DNA of 8,741 bases from NCBI GenBank assembly GCA_041485885.1, contig JBGPKL010000093.1:1-8741 (forward strand), written 5' to 3'. The notes under the pieces are model-generated. The model made no database searches. It was not told the DNA's origin and saw only the letters and a program-made list of their open reading frames with translations. The stretch comes from JACQFZ01 sp041485885. Its GTDB lineage: Bacteria > Pseudomonadota > Gammaproteobacteria > Acidiferrobacterales > Sulfurifustaceae. This document shows, piece after piece, positions 5,896-8,741 of the stretch (the stretch's first letter is position 1; each line of letters starts with the position of its first letter). The position numbers and the translations under genes are program-made.

Positions 5896-7233
5896 ATGAA
5901 AACCGCAGATTCCCACGCGCAGTCGATGTCGGTCGATCTTCAATCGTGGTGGATGCCGTTCACGGCGAACCGCCAGTTCAAGGCGGCGCCGCGGTTGTTG
6001 GTGTCGGCGAAGGACATGCACTACGTGAGCCACGACGGACGAAAGATTTTGGACGGAACCGCCGGAATGTGGTGCGTGAACGCGGGGCATTGTCGCGAAC
6101 CGATCGTAAAGGCGATTCAACAGCAAGCGGCGGAAATGGATTTTGCCCCCCCGTTTCAAATGGGGCATCCGAAAGCGTTCGAGCTGGCGACGCGGCTTGC
6201 GCAAATCACGCCGGGCGATCTCGATCGTGTGTTCTTCACGAACTCCGGCTCGGAGGCGGTCGAGAGCGCGCTCAAGATCGCGATCGCATATCACCGCGCG
6301 CGCGGCGAGGGTGCGCGCACTCGGCTCATCGGTCGCGAGCGCGGGTACCACGGTGTGAACTACGGCGGCACTTCGGTCGGCGGTGTCGGGGCGAATCGCA
6401 AGGCATTTGGGCCGGGTTTGCCTGGCATCGACCATTTGCCGCACACGCACAATCTCGAACGGAACGCGTACGCGCGCGGCCAGCCGCCGTGGGGCGCGAG
6501 TCTCGCGGACGAGCTTGAGCGTCTCGTCGCGCTGCACGATGCGAGCACGATCGCGGCGGTGATCGTGGAGCCCGTGGCGGGCTCCAACGGCGTGCTCATC
6601 CCGCCGCAGGGATATCTGCAGCGGCTGCGCCAAATCTGCGACAAGCACGGCATTCTTTTGATCTTCGATGAGGTGATCACCGGTTTCGGCCGCACCGGAG
6701 CGGCGTTCGCGGCGGAGCGCTTCGGCGTACTACCCGACATCATGACCGTCGCGAAGGGGTTGACGAATGCCGCCGTTCCGATGGGCGCGGCCGTCGTGCG
6801 CAAGCACATCTACGATGCGTTCATGACCGGGCCGCAAGACGCGATCGAACTATTTCATGGGTACACGTATTCGGGCCATCCGCTCGCTTGCGCCGCGGGG
6901 CTGGCGACGCTCGGTCTCTATCGCGACGAAGGTATTTTCGAGAATGCCGAGCGCATGAGCGCATATTGGGAGGACGCGGTGCACAGCTTGAAAGGCGCAC
7001 CGCACGTGATCGATCTGCGCAATATCGGTATCGTGGCGGGAGTCGAGCTCGAGTCGCGCGCCGACGGTGCGGCGAAGCGCGGCTATGACATTTTCGTGCG
7101 TTGCTACGAGCGTGGCCTGCTCGTGCGCATGGCGGGAGATATCATCGCGTTGTCGCCCCCGCTTATTCTCACCACGAGTCACATCGACGACATATTCGGT
7201 ATTCTCGGCGACGTATTGCGGAAGGCGTCTTAG
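5896..7233 (+). CDS. Omega-amino acid (beta-alanine):pyruvate aminotransferase, class III PLP
   Basis: A cytoplasmic PLP enzyme (445 aa, usual family length) expected to move the terminal amino group of beta-alanine or other omega-amino acids to pyruvate, giving alanine and malonate semialdehyde. The N-terminal WMPFTANRQFK, NSGSEA (116-121), YHG (151-153), HLPHT (180-184), and AAVIVEPVAGSNGVL-type segment closely follow the Pseudomonas enzyme as I recall it. Asp258 in IFDEV should contact the pyridine nitrogen, Lys287 in TVAKGLTN forms the Schiff base, and Arg411 in LLVRMAGD aligns with the carboxylate-binding Arg. HGYTYSGHP (321-329) is the class III signature near the phosphate site. The start is set by AAGGAG (5884-5889) 6 nt upstream; the frame is open to 5806 but has no better start. 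No malonate-semialdehyde dehydrogenase gene adjoins, so the in vivo substrate (beta-alanine, putrescine, GABA or other amines) is open. Confidence 0.93.
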   Translation: MKTADSHAQSMSVDLQSWWMPFTANRQFKAAPRLLVSAKDMHYVSHDGRKILDGTAGMWCVNAGHCREPIVKAIQQQAAEMDFAPPFQMGHPKAFELATRLAQITPGDLDRVFFTNSGSEAVESALKIAIAYHRARGEGARTRLIGRERGYHGVNYGGTSVGGVGANRKAFGPGLPGIDHLPHTHNLERNAYARGQPPWGASLADELERLVALHDASTIAAVIVEPVAGSNGVLIPPQGYLQRLRQICDKHGILLIFDEVITGFGRTGAAFAAERFGVLPDIMTVAKGLTNAAVPMGAAVVRKHIYDAFMTGPQDAIELFHGYTYSGHPLACAAGLATLGLYRDEGIFENAERMSAYWEDAVHSLKGAPHVIDLRNIGIVAGVELESRADGAAKRGYDIFVRCYERGLLVRMAGDIIALSPPLILTTSHIDDIFGILGDVLRKAS

Positions 7234-7240
7234 AGAGAGT

Positions 7241-7260
7241 GCGAAACGGAATCGTCTCGC
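7241..7260. terminator. Stem-loop between convergent genes, possible bidirectional terminator
   Basis: GCGAAACG and CGTCTCGC flank the loop GAAT, giving eight pairs with one A-C mismatch on the plus-strand RNA, which becomes a G-U pair on the minus-strand RNA. It sits in the 33-bp gap between the converging aminotransferase and metallopeptidase genes. Neither side has a T-tract, so it is at best a weak or non-canonical terminator. Confidence 0.35.
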
Positions 7261-7266
7261 TGTGGC

Positions 7267-7851
7267 TCAGACGATCATATCGATGTGGCCTTGTTCTAGG
7301 TTGAGTGCTATGCCGGCGAAGACGTGGTCGCGGATAAAAATGTATTTTCGGTGGATCTTCTGGAGTTTCTTCGGGTCGCGAACGAAGACCGCGTAACACT
7401 CGGCGAAGTCCTCGATCGCATTGCGGGCCGCATAGCGTGTCACGTGGCGCGAATGGGGATTGATCAGCGTCACCCGTTTCCGGCGTAGCGCGCTTTCGAG
7501 CACGCGGTCGAAGACATGGTGGCCGATCTCGTGATAAAGGATGTGCCGCAGCTCCGGGAGATCGGCGAAGTTGAACACCAATATTTTTCGCTCATTTCGC
7601 AAGAAGACCGCTTTACTTCGCCGCGGGCACTGAGTTTGTCGCAGCGCGAATCCTGACCCGGTTTCCCAGCCCGGGTCGTAAACGATTTGATCCAGGCCGG
7701 CGAGATGAAACGTGGGCAGCACGTCGATGGTCGAGGAGATTTCGTCGACGCGCGCCATCGACTGGCGGTTGAATCCCGATACCAGCACGTTTACCGATCG
7801 CCGAGTTTGCCCGCGATCCGACGCTGTTTGTTGTTTGGTTTGAATTCGCAT
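7267..7851 (-). CDS. Small zinc metallopeptidase, lethal-factor/PPEP-like (194 aa)
   Basis: A predicted gluzincin protease with no signal peptide or membrane segment, so probably cytoplasmic. HEIGH (107-111) supplies two zinc-binding His and the catalytic Glu108. The second motif NAIEDFAECYAVF (144-156) supplies the third ligand, most likely Glu147, with Glu151 beside it. The EDFAE spacing and the downstream DPKKLQKIHRKYIFIRDHVF resemble the C-terminus of anthrax lethal factor and PPEP enzymes, where EFFAE is followed by a helix and a Y/F-FI segment. The first 45 residues carry a basic, unmatched extension. ATG at 7851 is chosen; a TTG three codons earlier is possible, and neither has a clear Shine-Dalgarno. 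It is divergent from the cell-wall hydrolase and convergent with the aminotransferase. Substrate and family placement are inference; the metallopeptidase call itself is firm. Confidence 0.8.
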   Translation of the reverse strand: MRIQTKQQTASDRGQTRRSVNVLVSGFNRQSMARVDEISSTIDVLPTFHLAGLDQIVYDPGWETGSGFALRQTQCPRRSKAVFLRNERKILVFNFADLPELRHILYHEIGHHVFDRVLESALRRKRVTLINPHSRHVTRYAARNAIEDFAECYAVFVRDPKKLQKIHRKYIFIRDHVFAGIALNLEQGHIDMIV

Positions 7852-7871
7852 TGGCGACAACCCATGCAGTA

Positions 7872-7877
7872 ATTATA
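7872..7877 (-). promoter_or_regulatory. Perfect TATAAT -10 box before the metallopeptidase
   Basis: The minus strand reads TATAAT, predicting a start near 7865, only about 14 nt before the ATG at 7851. That very short leader explains the lack of a good ribosome binding site. No recognisable -35 lies at 16-18 bp, and no exact TGn extension precedes the box. Confidence 0.4.
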
Positions 7878-7906
7878 TTCATCCTCGCCCGCGGTCGCGA
7901 TAACAG

Positions 7907-7924
7907 ACGGGCGGCATTGCCCGT
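7907..7924. promoter_or_regulatory. Inverted repeat ACGGGC-N6-GCCCGT in a divergent promoter region
   Basis: A perfect 6+6 dyad with a 6-bp centre lies in the 177-bp gap between the divergent metallopeptidase and cell-wall hydrolase genes, about 30 bp upstream of the TATAAT box. It could be an operator serving one or both genes. There is no T-tract, so a terminator is unlikely. No promoter for the hydrolase could be called in this gap. Confidence 0.3.
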
Positions 7925-8028
7925 TACGCAGGTACGGCGACCGGCCGGCGTATTGATTTTAAGTGGAATTTGAGACCGGGTGACAGCGAAAGCTGGGGCG
8001 ATCGCGTTTATTCCTATTGTTTATTGAC

Positions 8029-8601
8029 ATGTTCTGGAAACGACACAAAAGATCTTCGTCTCGCCACCTGCTTTCGAGCTGGGGCATCCGCGCGCGCTTC
8101 TTCTGGTATCGGCTCGAGAAGACGCCGCTGATCGTCGTTCTGGTCTTAGGCGCGGTCGCGACCGGGTTCGGTTTGCTGCTGCATTCGATGTCGGCCAATT
8201 CCGCGAATCGCCGGAGCGTGATGTGTCTCGCGATGAATGTCTACTTCGAGGCGCGCGGCGAACCCGAGGTGGGTCAATATGCCGTCGCCGAAGTTACGCT
8301 GAACCGGGTCGCCTCGCGGTACTATCCCGATACGATCTGCGGAGTCGTGTATCAGAAAAACTGGGACCCGTTACGCAAGCGCTACGTCGCGGCGTTTTCG
8401 TGGACCGAATTTCAATCGGTGCGCGAGCCGCATGGCAAGGAGTGGCGGCGCGCGTGGAAGATCGCGGAGGAGGTTTACTACGAGCGGCGAGAGCCGAAGC
8501 TCGCCGGTGTGCTGAACTACCACGCCGATCGCGTGGAGCCGAGTTGGTCGCAGGGAAAGAAGCCGACCGCGGAAATCGGCAAGCACCGTTTTTATAAATA
8601 G
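8029..8601 (+). CDS. Membrane-anchored cell-wall hydrolase, SleB/CwlJ (Hydrolase_2) family
   Basis: A predicted peptidoglycan hydrolase (190 aa). The basic N-terminus (1-33) and one hydrophobic segment (34-51, LIVVLVLGAVATGFGLLL) predict a single-pass anchor with the catalytic domain in the periplasm. The domain (65-190) shows CLAMNVYFEARGE with the presumed catalytic Glu74, the conserved AVAEVTLNRV, FSWT (123-126), and the terminal NYHADRVEPSWS...IGKHRFYK typical of the family. In spore formers these enzymes act in germination; in Gram-negatives the family is common, with roles in wall remodelling. ATG at 8029 is preferred; an in-frame TTG at 8017 adds four residues, and neither has a visible Shine-Dalgarno. 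The lytic bond (probably glycan strand) is inferred from the family. Confidence 0.88.
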   Translation: MFWKRHKRSSSRHLLSSWGIRARFFWYRLEKTPLIVVLVLGAVATGFGLLLHSMSANSANRRSVMCLAMNVYFEARGEPEVGQYAVAEVTLNRVASRYYPDTICGVVYQKNWDPLRKRYVAAFSWTEFQSVREPHGKEWRRAWKIAEEVYYERREPKLAGVLNYHADRVEPSWSQGKKPTAEIGKHRFYK

Positions 8602-8741
8602 AGGGTCATCGCGTACTCGTGTGGGTAAAAACAGAGCGTGAACCTCGCTTCTGTCCTGTAATTCCCGGCGTAGAACGCATTTGACGTATCGCGGAGATTC
8701 GCCATGATGCTCCGATGCCTACTCTCAAACGTAAACATCGG
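8592..8741 (-). CDS. Possible 3' end of a minus-strand gene running off the window (partial)
   Basis: A minus-strand frame is open from the window edge to TAA (8592-8594), giving 49 residues. It is rich in aromatics (NAFYAGNYRTEARFTLCFYP) and ends EYAMTLYL, a protein-like composition, with mostly G/C third positions. It would overlap the 3' end of the cell-wall hydrolase by 10 bp in a convergent arrangement. I do not recognise the family. Alternatively the stretch is non-coding, or a plus-strand gene begins near ATG 8704, which has GGAG (8693-8696) 7 nt upstream but only 12 codons visible. Confidence 0.3.
   Translation of the reverse strand, partial: PMFTFESRHRSIMANLRDTSNAFYAGNYRTEARFTLCFYPHEYAMTLYL

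Noticed and set aside
5751..6648. Long frames on both strands (5751-6518 plus, 5761-6648 minus) over the aminotransferase
   Set aside because: Both are Arg-rich shadows; the conserved class III aminotransferase occupies the remaining plus frame with a good ribosome binding site.
7613..7882. 89-codon minus-strand frame starting at ATG 7882, overlapping the metallopeptidase start
   Set aside because: It is out of frame with the HEIGH-containing peptidase, shows no domain, and its ATG lies upstream of the predicted transcription start.

Overview
The window looks like chromosomal DNA of a GC-rich proteobacterium. The best-recognised proteins, an RhlE-type RNA helicase and an omega-amino acid:pyruvate aminotransferase, closely match beta/gammaproteobacterial versions. 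Two lipoproteins with OM-type +2 residues and an OmpA-like peptidoglycan-binding domain indicate a Gram-negative envelope. I cannot place the genus. No rRNA, tRNA, CRISPR array, complete insertion sequence or phage gene was seen.

Layout. 1-399 is mostly non-coding: a half-copy of an ATTCCCGCGAAAGC-type dispersed repeat, a doubtful minus-strand ORF and two dyads in front of the first operon. 400-2880 is a tight two-gene operon: a 56-aa glycine-rich lipoprotein and a 765-aa exported, cysteine-containing protein that matches no domain I can name, closed by a strong intrinsic terminator (2903-2934). 2996-4321 (minus) is rhlE, with an unusual DEGD motif II and a probable leader of about 210 nt. 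The 508-bp divergent region 4322-4829 holds a perfect TATAAT box, a REP-like hairpin and repeated ACCGGTCG words. 4830-5708 encodes a lipoprotein with a 28-residue-periodic coiled coil and a C-terminal OmpA/MotB domain. 5896-7233 is a class III aminotransferase. It converges on a small zinc metallopeptidase (7267-7851, minus) that resembles the anthrax lethal-factor/PPEP catalytic domain, with a stem-loop between them. 8029-8601 is a membrane-anchored SleB/CwlJ-type cell-wall hydrolase. A short minus-strand frame entering from the right edge may be the 3' end of another gene.

How the genes fit together. Four products concern the envelope: the lipoprotein/secreted pair, the OmpA-like lipoprotein and the cell-wall hydrolase. 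The helicase and aminotransferase are housekeeping or metabolic single genes. Gene orientations alternate, so apart from 400-2880 there is no evidence of a multi-gene pathway. The best candidates for undescribed biology are the 400-2880 pair and the lethal-factor-like peptidase.
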